In this document: one piece after another, positions 16,078 to 24,560 of the stretch | Layout of the letters: each line of letters starts with the position of its first letter | Position numbering within the stretch: the first letter of the stretch is position 1 | NCBI GenBank assembly: GCA_905233275.1 | Contig: CAJODR010000013.1 | Location: 1-32,325 of the forward strand | Reading direction: 5' to 3' | DNA length: 32,325 nucleotides | Source of the DNA: an uncultured Bacteroidales bacterium | GTDB lineage: Bacteria; Bacteroidota; Bacteroidia; Bacteroidales; UBA932 | Notes under the pieces: model-generated | Databases searched by the model: none | Told to the model about the DNA's origin: nothing | What the model saw: only the letters and a program-made list of their open reading frames with translations | Program-made: the position numbers and the translations under genes

Positions 16078-17079
16078 ATGCTCGAATTCGCTGATAAAAG
16101 CTATCTGCTCCTGCTTCTTGCTGTGCCTGTGCTCATCCTGGGTTACGGGCTCATTCGCCGGAGGCAGCGGAAGATACTGTCGTCCTTCGGCGACGAAGGG
16201 CTTGTGGACGCACTGACGCCGTCCCGTCCTGCCGGCAAGGGCTGGGTGAGGCTCGTCCTGATCAGCCTGGCGATAGTGTCCCTGTCCATCGGACTTGCCC
16301 GTCCGAGAATAGGGTCGAACCCCAAGGTCCTGACGAGAAACGGCTCTGAAATAATGCTGGTGCTGGACGTCTCCAACTCGATGCTGGCGGACGATTATTC
16401 CCCCAGCCGCCTCGAAAGGGCAAAGATGGCCATTTCCAGAATGGTCGACCATCTCGAGAATGACCATGTCGGCCTGGTGATATTCGCCGGTGCGGCGTAT
16501 GTCCAGATTCCTCTGACGGCAGATTATGTGTCGGCCAAGATGTTCCTGAGCGGCATTTCCCCGTCTTCCGTTCCCTTCCAGGGCACGGCGACCGAGGAAG
16601 CGCTCAATAAGGCGGCCCTATGCTTCTCCGGCGATGAATCTGTCGGAAAGGCGATAGTCCTCATCTCCGACGGTGAGGATCATGAAGGCGACCCGGTGAG
16701 CGCTGCCAAGGAGATTTTCGAAAGAGGTATACGTATTTATACTATAGGTGTAGGATCGGCTGCCGGCAAATCCATCAAGGTTAACGGTACCATTCTCCGC
16801 GACAAGGACGGCAATCCTGTCGTTACCCATCTGGAGGAGGATACGCTGAAGGCGATTGCCGAGGCCGGTGGCGGCCAATATTTCCACTCCGGGACTGATT
16901 CGTTCGGCCTGGATGCGGTGGTGGATGCCCTGCACAAGCTTGAGAGCCAGACCTGGGCACAGGTGGTGTTTGAGGCATACGACGAGCAGTATGCTTATTT
17001 CTACGCGGCTGCGTTCATATTCCTCGCACTTGCCCTCGCAGTGGGTTACAGGAAGAGCCGCATCAAACTGTTCAGTTGA
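16078..17079 (+). CDS. batB: BatB, VWA-domain membrane protein
   Basis: 333 residues, a paralogue of the previous gene with the same layout: a first helix at about 8-26, a second at about 56-74, a VWA domain with DVSNS (97-101) and LISDGEDHEGD, and a C-terminal helix (YFYAAAFIFLALALAVG). It starts five bases after batA. The internal sequence KVNGTILRDKDGNPVVTHLEEDTL is a typical BatB loop. It is expected to form the membrane part of the Bat complex with BatA and BatD. Confidence 0.9.
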   Translation: MLEFADKSYLLLLLAVPVLILGYGLIRRRQRKILSSFGDEGLVDALTPSRPAGKGWVRLVLISLAIVSLSIGLARPRIGSNPKVLTRNGSEIMLVLDVSNSMLADDYSPSRLERAKMAISRMVDHLENDHVGLVIFAGAAYVQIPLTADYVSAKMFLSGISPSSVPFQGTATEEALNKAALCFSGDESVGKAIVLISDGEDHEGDPVSAAKEIFERGIRIYTIGVGSAAGKSIKVNGTILRDKDGNPVVTHLEEDTLKAIAEAGGGQYFHSGTDSFGLDAVVDALHKLESQTWAQVVFEAYDEQYAYFYAAAFIFLALALAVGYRKSRIKLFS

Positions 17080-17080
17080 G

Positions 17081-17881
17081 ATGAGAGTTGTAAAAGTCAT
17101 ATTGTCTGTGGCGGTCATGCTGACCGGTATCCTGGCTTCCGCTCAGGACAATCGTCAGTTTGACAGGAACATACATCGCGGTTACGAGTCGTACAAGGCC
17201 CGTGATTATGCCGGTGCCATTGAGTCTTGGCGTGCGGCATACGACAGCGACACGACCGCATTCGAACCGCGCTACAACCTCGCCTGCGCGTACTATCGCA
17301 CCGGCGCGATCGACAGTGCTGCAATGATTCTGCAGGGCGTTGGAGACGTTCCTCCGGAGAGGACGGCCGACCATTATTACAATGCCGGCAGGATCATGAT
17401 GACCATGGGGCAGTACCAGGCAGCCGCCGAACTCTTCAAGGCCTCTCTCATCGAGCGTCCCAATGACATGGAGGCCAAGGCCAATTACGTCTACGCCCGC
17501 GACAAGGCCAAGGAGCAGCAGAACCAGGACCAGCAGCAACAGCAGCAGAATCAGGATCAGCAGAACCAGGATCAAAACAAAGATCAGAATAAGGACCAGC
17601 AGGATCAGAACAAGGACCAGCAGGATAAGCAGAACCGGCAGGACCAGCAACAGAACCAGAATCAGGACCAGAACCAGCAGCAAAAGCAGGATCAGCAGCA
17701 ACAGCAGGATCAGCAGCAAAAGCAGGATCAGCAGCAACAGCAGCCTCAGCAGAATAAGGACCGCCAGCAGCAGGACCAGATGCTGAAGGCCGTGCAGGCC
17801 AAGGAAAAAGCCACGCAGGACAAGGTCCGGAAAGCCCAGGAAGTCAACGCGGCTTCCAGAAAGACAGAAAAGAATTGGTAG
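17081..17881 (+). CDS. batC: BatC, secreted TPR protein with long Gln/Asn/Asp-rich tract
   Basis: 266 residues from the ATG one base after the batB stop; an earlier in-frame start would lie within batB and lacks the signal peptide. The start gives MRVVKVILSVAVMLTGILASAQ, a Sec signal. Residues 25-140 hold TPR-like helices (AIESWRAAYDSD, RYNLACAYYRTGAID, YYNAGRIMMTMGQYQAAAELF). Residues about 143 to 235 are almost wholly Gln, Asn, Asp and Lys in short repeats (DQQQQQ, NQDQ, KDQQ), and a Lys-rich charged end follows. Low-complexity tails are common in BatC but this one is long. It is probably periplasmic and acts as a protein-binding scaffold. Confidence 0.88.
   Translation: MRVVKVILSVAVMLTGILASAQDNRQFDRNIHRGYESYKARDYAGAIESWRAAYDSDTTAFEPRYNLACAYYRTGAIDSAAMILQGVGDVPPERTADHYYNAGRIMMTMGQYQAAAELFKASLIERPNDMEAKANYVYARDKAKEQQNQDQQQQQQNQDQQNQDQNKDQNKDQQDQNKDQQDKQNRQDQQQNQNQDQNQQQKQDQQQQQDQQQKQDQQQQQPQQNKDRQQQDQMLKAVQAKEKATQDKVRKAQEVNAASRKTEKNW
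17510..17780 (+). repeat. Imperfect CAG/CAA/GAT/AAC triplet repeats coding the Gln/Asn/Asp tract of BatC
   Basis: The DNA is built from short in-frame units such as cagcagcaa, aagcaggat and cagaac that recur out of order. Synonymous CAG/CAA mixing shows it is not a pure microsatellite. The unit structure makes in-frame length change between strains likely. Confidence 0.8.
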
Positions 17882-17882
17882 G

Positions 17883-20507
17883 ATGAAACGTTTCGCAGCG
17901 CTAGTATCACTTCTCATAGCGGCCGTGGCGCTCCCGGCCCAGACCATAAAGGTGAATGTCCAGAACCTCGTCGGACTGGACGAGAATTTCAACGTTACCT
18001 TCTCCGTCGAAGGCTCAGGCAACGTCACTGATTTCGAGTGGTCTCCGGGGAGTGATTTCCAGCTCGTCTGGGGGCCCAGCGTGTCCACCAGCAGCAGTTT
18101 CCGCAGCGTCAACGGCGTCAGCAGCATGACCACGCAGAAGTCCTGGACGTACGTGCTGAAGCCGCTCAAGACCGGTACATTCGCCATCGCGTCTGCCAGC
18201 GCAAAGGTGGACGGCAGCCCCGTCCATTCGGCCGTCACCAACGTGCAGGTGATCGCAAACGGCGCGTCCGGGTCGAGTGGCAATTCGTCGTCATCATCCC
18301 AGCAGGGTGGGCGTCCGTCCATTCAGTCTCAGGGCTCGGCCAATCCGCAGTCACAGGTTAGTTCGGATGACATCTTCCTTCGCCTAGCCGTCGGCAAGCG
18401 TTCCGCGGTGGTCGGAGAGCCGATCAATGTCACCCTGAAGCTGTATTCCAGGGTGCAGATCACCGGGTTCGACGACCTTAAACTGCCGGTTTTCAACGGT
18501 TTCTGGAGCCAGGAGCTCGACAATATCACCCAGCTCAACTTCCAGAGGGAAAGCTACAATGACATGCTCTACAGCGCCGCTGTGATCCGCAATTACGTCA
18601 TTATTCCCCAGAAGTCAGGCACTCTGACGATAGATCCGGCAGAGCTCGTCTGCCTCGTCGCCGTGCACAACACTTCCTACGGCAACAGCATATTCGACAG
18701 CCTCTTCGACGACTATTCCGAGGTGAGGCGCCGGCTGACTACTCCGCTTGTCAATATCGAGGTCTCACCGCTTCCTGCAGGTGCTCCGGCGTCGTTCAGC
18801 GGCGCAGTCGGTTCCTACAAGATGAAGGCATCGCTCACCAAGGACGAAATCAAGGCGAATGACGCCTCCACCCTCAAAATCACGGTCTCCGGTAACGGCA
18901 ACCTGTCGCTCCTGGACGCTCCCGAGGTATCTTTCCCCCTCGATTTCGAGGCCTACGATGTCGAATCCACTTCCAAGACTTCCCGCGGCGGCACGTCCGG
19001 CGAAAAGACTTTCGAGATCCCCTTCATAGCCCGTTCCGAGGGCGAATACACGATCGGTCCGATCGAATTCAGCTACTACGACACCGCCACAAAGCGCTAC
19101 GAGACTCTCCGCAGCGAGCCCCTTCCTATCACGGTGCTCCGCGGCAGCGGCCAGGTGGCTCTTTCCGGTGGCAGTGACACAGCACCGACCGCCCCCGTCC
19201 AGAACGAAGTTCAGTCGCTCGGCGAAGACATTCGATTCATCGCGACATCGGCTCCCGGCCTCATTCCCGCAGGGAAATTCATCGTGACGAGGGGCTGGTT
19301 CTGGGGCCTGCTCGCAGGGATGGTGCTTGCCGCGTTGGCATTCCTCCTCATCCGCCGCATCGTTCTCGGCAAACGTGCAGATGTGCAGGCCACCCGTTCG
19401 CGCCAGGCCACCAAGATGGCGCTCAAGCGTCTGTCGCTCGCCAAGAGCTACCTCTCCAAGAATCAGCGGAGCGAATTCTATACTGAGCTGCACAGTGCGC
19501 TGAACGGATTCGCGGCCGACAGGCTGTCGCTCGACATGACCGACATGTCCAAGGACAATATCGCCGCTGAACTCGCCTCCAGGGGTGTTTCGGAAGATTC
19601 TGTCGCAGAGTTCACCGCCCTTCTGGACGCATGCGAATTCGCCCGTTACGCGCCTTCCGGCGAATCGGAAGAGATGAAATCCCATTATGACAAAGCCGTG
19701 AACGTAATATCCTCCATCGCCACCAACATCCGCAAAGGCCGGAAGGGGAGTGCCGCACTGATGCTCATCCCCCTGATGCTCTTTGGCGGAGTCAATCTCC
19801 AAGCTCAGGAGCCCGCGGATCCGTGGGCAAGCGGTATCGCCGCATATCAGGAAGGCCGTTACGCAGATGCGCTGGATGCGTGGAATTCCATTCTCGCCTC
19901 GGGCGAGGAATCGTCCCTCCTCCATTATAATATAGGAAACGCCCACTGGCGTCTCGGCGACAAGGCCGAAGCAATCCTGGGCTACGAAAGGGCTCTTGCG
20001 CTCGATCCTTCATTCGACGATGCAAGGGACAATCTGGCATACGCCAACGCCCGTATCACGGATTCATTCAATCCCGATTCAGAATTCTTCCTCGTCACTT
20101 TCTTCAGGAAATGCTGCTACCTCCTCCCGTCCGACAACTGGGCCTGGCTCGCAGCAGTGGCACTGGCTCTGGCGCTTGCGCTCCTCGTGGTATTCCTGAC
20201 ATCAGGCCGTCGCGGCTGGAGAATCGGCGGCTTCTTCGGCGGAATCTTAGCGCTCCTCCTCTTCGCGCTTACTCTCTATTTCGCCCTCTGGCAGCACTCA
20301 GACTACTCCGGCAAGGACTACGGCATCATCATGCCGCCCGTCATCTCCGTCAAGAGCTCTCCCGCCGCCGACTCGCAGGACCTCTTCCTCCTCCACGAAG
20401 GCACCAAGGTCAAATACCTCGGCGGCTCCGTCGACGGCTGGAGCGAAATCTCCATCCCCGACGGCCGCAAAGGCTGGATCCAAACCTCCGATTCAGAAGT
20501 AATCTAA
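17883..20507 (+). CDS. Fused BatD-BatE protein
   Basis: 874 residues, too long for BatD alone. Residues 1 to about 20 are a signal peptide (VSLLIAAVALPAQ). To about 465 lie exported beta-sandwich repeats typical of BatD, with a Ser/Gly/Gln linker near 130-160. A membrane helix (about 470-492) and a cytoplasmic helical domain (SEFYTELHSALNGF, CEFARYA) complete BatD. At about 622-643 a second hydrophobic stretch (ALMLIPLMLFGGVNLQAQ) looks like the signal peptide of a separate BatE. A TPR pair (WASGIAAYQEGRYADALDAW, YNIGNAHWRLGDKAEAI), two helices near 753-803 and a C-terminal SH3-like domain (VKSSPAADSQDLF, KGWIQT) follow, as in BatE. No stop or frameshift separates them. It ends the Bat operon, one base after batC. 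Confidence 0.87.
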   Translation: MKRFAALVSLLIAAVALPAQTIKVNVQNLVGLDENFNVTFSVEGSGNVTDFEWSPGSDFQLVWGPSVSTSSSFRSVNGVSSMTTQKSWTYVLKPLKTGTFAIASASAKVDGSPVHSAVTNVQVIANGASGSSGNSSSSSQQGGRPSIQSQGSANPQSQVSSDDIFLRLAVGKRSAVVGEPINVTLKLYSRVQITGFDDLKLPVFNGFWSQELDNITQLNFQRESYNDMLYSAAVIRNYVIIPQKSGTLTIDPAELVCLVAVHNTSYGNSIFDSLFDDYSEVRRRLTTPLVNIEVSPLPAGAPASFSGAVGSYKMKASLTKDEIKANDASTLKITVSGNGNLSLLDAPEVSFPLDFEAYDVESTSKTSRGGTSGEKTFEIPFIARSEGEYTIGPIEFSYYDTATKRYETLRSEPLPITVLRGSGQVALSGGSDTAPTAPVQNEVQSLGEDIRFIATSAPGLIPAGKFIVTRGWFWGLLAGMVLAALAFLLIRRIVLGKRADVQATRSRQATKMALKRLSLAKSYLSKNQRSEFYTELHSALNGFAADRLSLDMTDMSKDNIAAELASRGVSEDSVAEFTALLDACEFARYAPSGESEEMKSHYDKAVNVISSIATNIRKGRKGSAALMLIPLMLFGGVNLQAQEPADPWASGIAAYQEGRYADALDAWNSILASGEESSLLHYNIGNAHWRLGDKAEAILGYERALALDPSFDDARDNLAYANARITDSFNPDSEFFLVTFFRKCCYLLPSDNWAWLAAVALALALALLVVFLTSGRRGWRIGGFFGGILALLLFALTLYFALWQHSDYSGKDYGIIMPPVISVKSSPAADSQDLFLLHEGTKVKYLGGSVDGWSEISIPDGRKGWIQTSDSEVI

Positions 20508-20545
20508 TCCCCGCTGTTTCACCCAGCTGCTACACACCAGTCAAG

Positions 20546-20635
20546 TGACGGTACTGTCCCATTCCCGGCACCACCACCGTCATTTTACCCCCTTTTTTGA
20601 CGGTACTCTCCCTTTTTTCAGCACCACCACCGTCA
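20546..20635. repeat. Two tandem hairpin-forming repeat units (TGACGGT ... ACCGTCA)
   Basis: Unit 1 is 20546-20582 and unit 2 is 20598-20635, 52 bases apart. Each begins TGACGGTACT and ends CACCACCACCGTCA, and the ends TGACGGT and ACCGTCA are perfect complements, so each can fold into a 7-base-pair stem with a loop of 23 or 24 bases. T-runs follow unit 1. They lie just after the Bat operon and may take part in ending its transcript. No gene is seen in 20508-20858; the rest is the 142-base repeat listed next. Confidence 0.7.
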
Positions 20636-20666
20636 CTGCCCCCCTGTCAAGCGAAGCGCGCGATTA

Positions 20667-20808
20667 TTCCGCGTCGCGGCTCAGAATGCGCTCTGTGGCC
20701 GTTTTTGGGTGCAACGCGGAGACCAAAACGGCTATAATCGCTAAAATTACTTCCGCGTTGCGCCGTATAACGCACTCGGAGGCCGTTTTTTACTGCAACG
20801 CGGAGAAG
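20667..20808 (+). repeat. 142-base dispersed repeat, copy 1
   Basis: This segment aligns end to end with the reverse complement of 29830-29971, by eye with roughly three quarters of positions identical and almost no gaps. Landmarks shared in order are TTCCGCG at the left end, GGGTGCAACGCGGAG, CAAAACGGC, a central TCCGCGTTGCG, GGCCGTTTTTTAC and GCAACGCGGA at the right end. CCGCGTTGC and its complement GCAACGCGG alternate four times, so it can fold on itself. Open frames cross it on both strands but have no recognisable protein. It sits between the Bat operon and the TPR gene. Confidence 0.75.
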
Positions 20809-20858
20809 CTGATAAGGGTATAGATTTTGCAGCATTTTAGATGTTAAAAACAACTTAC

Positions 20859-22406
20859 ATGAAATTTGGAAAGTATTTCGCTGCGGTTTGTGCGGCGGTG
20901 GTGTTGTCCTCCGGGGTGGGAATGGCGCAGGAGGGGGGTGAGTCGAAGAATTCCCGTTATGACCGGTTCCTGGAGCTTTTGAGCGATTTGCCGATTGATA
21001 CGGTTTCAATCGGTAATCTGATTGACGTCTGGGACAGGGAGGATCCGGAGTATTATGTGGCGGCACACAATTATTGGTTCCTGATTTCGAGGGAGACCGG
21101 GATTGAAATGGTTGCCGGGGCACCTACGGGAGGGGAAGATGATGTGATGGTGTTGTATCCTGAAGGTCAGAATGACGGGGAGCCGGTCGGTTATCTCCGT
21201 TCAGGAGAGTACTTTAAGGAGAAAGAAATGAATAAGGCCGAGGTAGTCCTCAAGGAGGGCATCGCCAAATTCCCCGACAGGCTGGATATGCGCTTCGGGC
21301 TCGTTCGTTTTTATATTGAGAAGGCGCAGTTCGGCGATGCCGTTGCTGCAATGCAGAATGTGATTGACCGTAATAAGGAAAACGGTGGCTCGTGGCTGTG
21401 GTCGTTGAATGAGGATCTGCCTGGCGAAGAGTCTGCAAAGGAGTTTCTGGACGAAGTATTCCAGCATTATTTCTCGGATTTCGTCAATGATGGGTCGGAA
21501 GAGGATTCGATGAATCTGGTGGAGACGCTGCTTCGCTATGATCCGGAGAATGCCATATTCATCAGCGACAAGGCGTCCCTGATGTTTATGCAATGGCGTT
21601 TTGACGAGGCGATGGCCCTCTACGAGAAGGCTCTCGCGCTGCAGCCGGACGACATGCTGATTACGGGCAATCTCGCATACGGCTACTATCAGGCCAACCA
21701 ATTTGACAAGGCGCAGAAGTATGCGGAAATACTTCAGCAAAAAGGAGATGCGGGTGAAAAGAAATGGGGCGCTGCGTTAATTGAGGCTATTCAGGAAGAG
21801 CAGGCTAAGCAGTATATGAAGGTGGACATTCAGGACCTGAAGAAGTATGCAAAGAAGAATGCCGCCGAGTATGACAAACTGCTTTCACGCTTCATGGCGG
21901 CTGATGAGACGCTGACGGATGATGAAGTATTCCATATATATTATGCGGCACCATTCCTCGGACACGAGACCTCCATGGTCAAGACGAAAGAATTTGACGA
22001 TGCTTACAATTCCGGACAATTCGAGGAAGCATTCGAAATAGGAGAAAAGCTGCTGCAGGATGAATGCCCGGTCTCGCTACAGTTGCTTAGCAAGATGTAT
22101 GTACTTGCCCGTCATTTTGACAAGCCCACTGATTCATACGCGATTCGCTACTTCCGGCTGACAGATGCAATCTTCTCGACCGGAAACGGCCGCAGCAAAG
22201 AGTCCGCCGTCGCAGTTATCGCCGTCTCCGACGAATACAGTCTGCTGAATGACTTCTTCGGCATGAAGATGTTCGGGGGCCAGGTCCTGCTCGAAGATGA
22301 CGGACACCATATTGACGAGATGAAGTTTACTGATGACAACGGGACCAAGATACGCTACTTCAACGTCGATATCCAGTTCTACCTATACGACCAGATGATT
22401 TATTAA
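20859..22406 (+). CDS. Secreted TPR protein, C-terminus resembling DUF4919
   Basis: 515 residues from the second ATG, chosen because it begins a Sec signal peptide directly (MKFGKYFAAVCAAVVLSSG, cleavage after GMAQ). The ATG at 20841 would add six residues. Residues about 110-310 hold tetratricopeptide-like helices (AEVVLKEGIAKFPDRLDMRF, FDEAMALYEKALALQPDDM, AYGYYQANQFDKAQKYAE). The last 190 residues, beginning near YDKLLSRFMAADETLTDDE, look like the Bacteroidetes DUF4919 family, of unknown function. A near match to the -7 box (TAGATTTTG) lies at 20822-20830 without a clear -33. The stop codon is inside the terminator stem. Confidence 0.75.
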   Translation: MKFGKYFAAVCAAVVLSSGVGMAQEGGESKNSRYDRFLELLSDLPIDTVSIGNLIDVWDREDPEYYVAAHNYWFLISRETGIEMVAGAPTGGEDDVMVLYPEGQNDGEPVGYLRSGEYFKEKEMNKAEVVLKEGIAKFPDRLDMRFGLVRFYIEKAQFGDAVAAMQNVIDRNKENGGSWLWSLNEDLPGEESAKEFLDEVFQHYFSDFVNDGSEEDSMNLVETLLRYDPENAIFISDKASLMFMQWRFDEAMALYEKALALQPDDMLITGNLAYGYYQANQFDKAQKYAEILQQKGDAGEKKWGAALIEAIQEEQAKQYMKVDIQDLKKYAKKNAAEYDKLLSRFMAADETLTDDEVFHIYYAAPFLGHETSMVKTKEFDDAYNSGQFEEAFEIGEKLLQDECPVSLQLLSKMYVLARHFDKPTDSYAIRYFRLTDAIFSTGNGRSKESAVAVIAVSDEYSLLNDFFGMKMFGGQVLLEDDGHHIDEMKFTDDNGTKIRYFNVDIQFYLYDQMIY

Positions 22407-22434
22407 AAAAGTGACCTCAACGGGTCACTTTTTT
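22405..22434. terminator. Bidirectional rho-independent terminator between the TPR gene and guaD
   Basis: A perfect 12-base-pair stem, AAAAAAGTGACC with GGTCACTTTTTT, and a six-base loop. A-tract and T-tract flank it on both strands, so it can end both converging transcripts. It overlaps the stop codons of both genes. Confidence 0.92.
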
Positions 22435-22909
22435 AATACTCTGTTTTGTCTTCCTTCTCTTTCCACATCTTGAAGGCTTTGAGGCCCTCGGTGCGGAGGA
22501 GTTGGATCATCTTTGTGCGGCGGTCGGGGATTTCCTTGGCGAATTCTTCGTAGATGAAGTTGTCGTCGAAGTCGATCCCGGCGGCATCCTTGCGGTCGTT
22601 GGCGTAATAGATGCGGTCGAGGTGGGCCCAGTAGATGGCGCCGAGGCACATCGGGCAAGGCTCGCAGGAGGTGTAGATCGTGCAGCCTTCGAGATTGAAG
22701 GTGCCGAGGGCCTTGCAGGCTTTGCGGATACAACTGACCTCAGCGTGTGCCGTTGGATCGTTTTCGATGGTGACGGAATTGGAGCTGCCAGCTACAATTT
22801 CACCATCCTTTACGATAACTGCGCCAAAAGGGCCGCCGCCACTGGCGCAACTCTGCTCGGAGAGGCGGATGGCCTCCCTCATGAATTGTCTGTCTTTTTC
22901 AGTAGCCAT
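22433..22909 (-). CDS. guaD: Guanine deaminase, cytidine-deaminase fold
   Basis: 158 residues. The zinc site is His55-Ala-Glu57 in PTAHAEV and Cys82-x2-Cys85 in TSCEPCPMCLGAIYWA. The protein follows B. subtilis-type GuaD closely from GGPFGAVIVKDG through IRKACKALG to an end in TEY, and these features separate it from TadA. It would convert guanine to xanthine and ammonia in the cytoplasm for purine salvage or nitrogen release. It starts four bases after glyA, so the two are one transcript. Confidence 0.9.
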   Translation of the reverse strand: MATEKDRQFMREAIRLSEQSCASGGGPFGAVIVKDGEIVAGSSNSVTIENDPTAHAEVSCIRKACKALGTFNLEGCTIYTSCEPCPMCLGAIYWAHLDRIYYANDRKDAAGIDFDDNFIYEEFAKEIPDRRTKMIQLLRTEGLKAFKMWKEKEDKTEY

Positions 22910-22913
22910 GGGA

Positions 22914-24257
22914 TTATTGCTTTTGGAGCGGACGGCCGCTGGTCATCATGTGGACTTTGTGGCGGACAGATGCCAGGATAGCTTCATATGCCTTGACCCT
23001 TTCAAGAGCGGCGGGAGCATCCGGTTTAGCATTGACCACGTCGGTATAGGCAGCGACAGCCGAGAGGACGGTGTCGATCAGTTCGACGATGTCTTCCATG
23101 TCTTTTTCGACGAATCCGCGGGAGGTGACGGCAGGTGTGCCGATGCGAACGCCGGAGGTCTGGAACGGGCTGCGGCTGTCGAAGGGCACCATATTCTTGT
23201 TGATGGTGATGTCGGCTTTGACGAGTTCCTTCTCAGCCATGCGGCCGGTGACATCGGGGAATTTGGTCCTGAGGTCGATGAGCATCAGGTGGTTGTCAGT
23301 GCCGCCGGAAACGACTTTGTAACCTTTGGTAATGAAGGCTTTGCACATCGCGGCTGCATTGGCGATGACCTGCTGCTGGTATGCCTTGTATTCCGGCTGG
23401 AGAGCCTCGAAGAATGCTACCGCCTTTGCAGCGATGACGTGCTCGAGTGGACCGCCCTGGATACCGGGGAATACCGCCGAGTCAAGAATCTGGGACATCT
23501 TCTTGACAACACCCTTGGGAGTGGTGAGACCCCATGGATTGTCGAAATCCTTTCCGAGGAGAATGATACCGCCGCGAGGACCGCGAAGGGTCTTGTGCGT
23601 CGTCGAAGTGACGATATGGGCGTATTTGACAGGATTGTCAAGAAGGCCTGCGGCGATAAGGCCGGCGGTGTGAGCCATGTCGATCCAGAGGAGGGCGCCT
23701 ACCTCGTCGGCGATCTTCCTCATGCGGGCATAATCCCATTCGCGGGAATACGCGGATGCGCCGCCGATGATGAGCTTCGGTTTGAACTCCAGGGCTTTGC
23801 GCTCCATCTCGTCGTAGTCGATACGGCCAGTCTCTTCGTTGAGGCCGTAGGAGACAGCGTGATAAAGAATACCGGAAGCGTTGACAGGAGATCCGTGGGT
23901 GAGGTGGCCGCCATGGGCAAGGTCGAGACCCATGAAGGTGTCGCCGGGGCGGAGGACGGCCATCTCGACTGCGAGATTTGCCTGTGCACCGCTATGGGGC
24001 TGGACATTGGCCCATTCGGCTCCGTAGATCTCCTTGACGCGGTCAATGGCCAGCTGTTCGATCTGGTCTACGACCTCGCATCCGCCGTAGTAGCGTTTGC
24101 CGGGATATCCTTCGGCGTATTTGTTGGTGCAGATGGAACCCATGGCCTCCATCACTGCCGGAGACGCGTAATTCTCAGAAGCGATAAGCTCAAGTCCTGA
24201 GCTCTGGCGCTCGTATTCTTTCTTGATAAGGTCGAAGACCTGGAGATCTTGTTTCAT
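22914..24257 (-). CDS. glyA: Serine hydroxymethyltransferase
   Basis: 447 residues, slightly longer than the usual 415-430. It moves a one-carbon unit from serine to tetrahydrofolate, giving glycine. Seen in order: [55 protein letters not shown], and the PLP lysine Lys222 in [14 protein letters not shown], then [14 protein letters not shown]. All active-site elements are present. A promoter lies 25 bases upstream, and guaD follows in the same transcript. Confidence 0.97.
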   Translation of the reverse strand: MKQDLQVFDLIKKEYERQSSGLELIASENYASPAVMEAMGSICTNKYAEGYPGKRYYGGCEVVDQIEQLAIDRVKEIYGAEWANVQPHSGAQANLAVEMAVLRPGDTFMGLDLAHGGHLTHGSPVNASGILYHAVSYGLNEETGRIDYDEMERKALEFKPKLIIGGASAYSREWDYARMRKIADEVGALLWIDMAHTAGLIAAGLLDNPVKYAHIVTSTTHKTLRGPRGGIILLGKDFDNPWGLTTPKGVVKKMSQILDSAVFPGIQGGPLEHVIAAKAVAFFEALQPEYKAYQQQVIANAAAMCKAFITKGYKVVSGGTDNHLMLIDLRTKFPDVTGRMAEKELVKADITINKNMVPFDSRSPFQTSGVRIGTPAVTSRGFVEKDMEDIVELIDTVLSAVAAYTDVVNAKPDAPAALERVKAYEAILASVRHKVHMMTSGRPLQKQ

Positions 24258-24281
24258 AGAAAAGGTTTATGTTAATTCTTA

Positions 24282-24312
24282 CAAATATAATTAAAATATC
24301 TAACTTTCGCAA
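24282..24312 (-). promoter_or_regulatory. Promoter for glyA-guaD
   Basis: On the minus strand TTG (complement of 24310-24312), 20 bases, then TATATTTG (complement of 24282-24289) match the Bacteroidetes -33/-7 pattern. The TTG is the three-base loop of a perfect palindrome (24301-24321), so a protein bound to that palindrome would cover the promoter. Confidence 0.7.
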
Positions 24313-24535
24313 CGAAAGTTACCTATTTTAGAGCCCTGAAAGGGCGTTGGCAAGTCTCTTCCCCGGGGGGAGGATGTTTGGAGGAGGGGCGACAAAAAGA
24401 CGGGAATATCAGTAGTATTACTGCATTTTCTATCTATGACCCCACCCTTTTCCCGTTTTCCCTCCCTCAGGGAGGGACAAGCTGTCGGCCACAGGCCTCC
24501 TTAACACGGTAGTTTCGCAAGGTACTTGCGAAACT
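24301..24535. repeat. Palindrome-rich intergenic element between glyA and the methyltransferase gene
   Basis: The 303-base gap 24258-24560 has no gene but many inverted repeats. At its left is TAACTTTCG-CAA-CGAAAGTTA (24301-24321) and at its right AGTTTCGCAAG-GTA-CTTGCGAAACT (24511-24535). The two share the TTTCGCAA core and resemble each other in opposite orientation. Between them lie GCCCT-GAA-AGGGC (24333-24345), CAGTA-GTAT-TACTG (24410-24423), TCCCTCCCT-C-AGGGAGGGA (24459-24477) and GGCC-ACA-GGCC (24487-24497). This could be a MITE-like insertion or a pair of operators with structured RNA between them. Confidence 0.6.
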
Positions 24536-24555
24536 GAAAATATAATCTAACTTTG
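24526..24555 (+). promoter_or_regulatory. Promoter for the SpoU methyltransferase/Msr operon
   Basis: TTG (24526-24528), 19 bases, then TAACTTTG (24548-24555). The G of the -7 box is only five bases before the ATG at 24561, so transcription should start at or next to the start codon. The TTG lies in the right arm of the 11-base-pair palindrome at 24511-24535. Confidence 0.65.
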
Positions 24556-24560
24556 CAGAT

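Noticed and set aside
17510..17780. Regular short repeats that could suggest a CRISPR array
   Set aside because: Units are triplets in frame with batC, without constant repeats and unique spacers, and no cas gene is near.
17072..18322. A 416-codon frame antisense to batC/batD with a long Leu-rich region
   Set aside because: The poly-Leu stretch is only the complement of the Gln-rich tract (CAG/CAA becomes CTG/TTG).
20647..21123. A 158-codon frame through the repeat and the start of the TPR gene on the minus strand
   Set aside because: It owes its length to the non-coding repeat; both repeat copies give similar peptides in several frames, which is expected from DNA similarity alone.
22680..24200. 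A 506-codon open frame antisense to glyA and guaD
   Set aside because: It spans two genuine genes on the opposite strand and has no family features.
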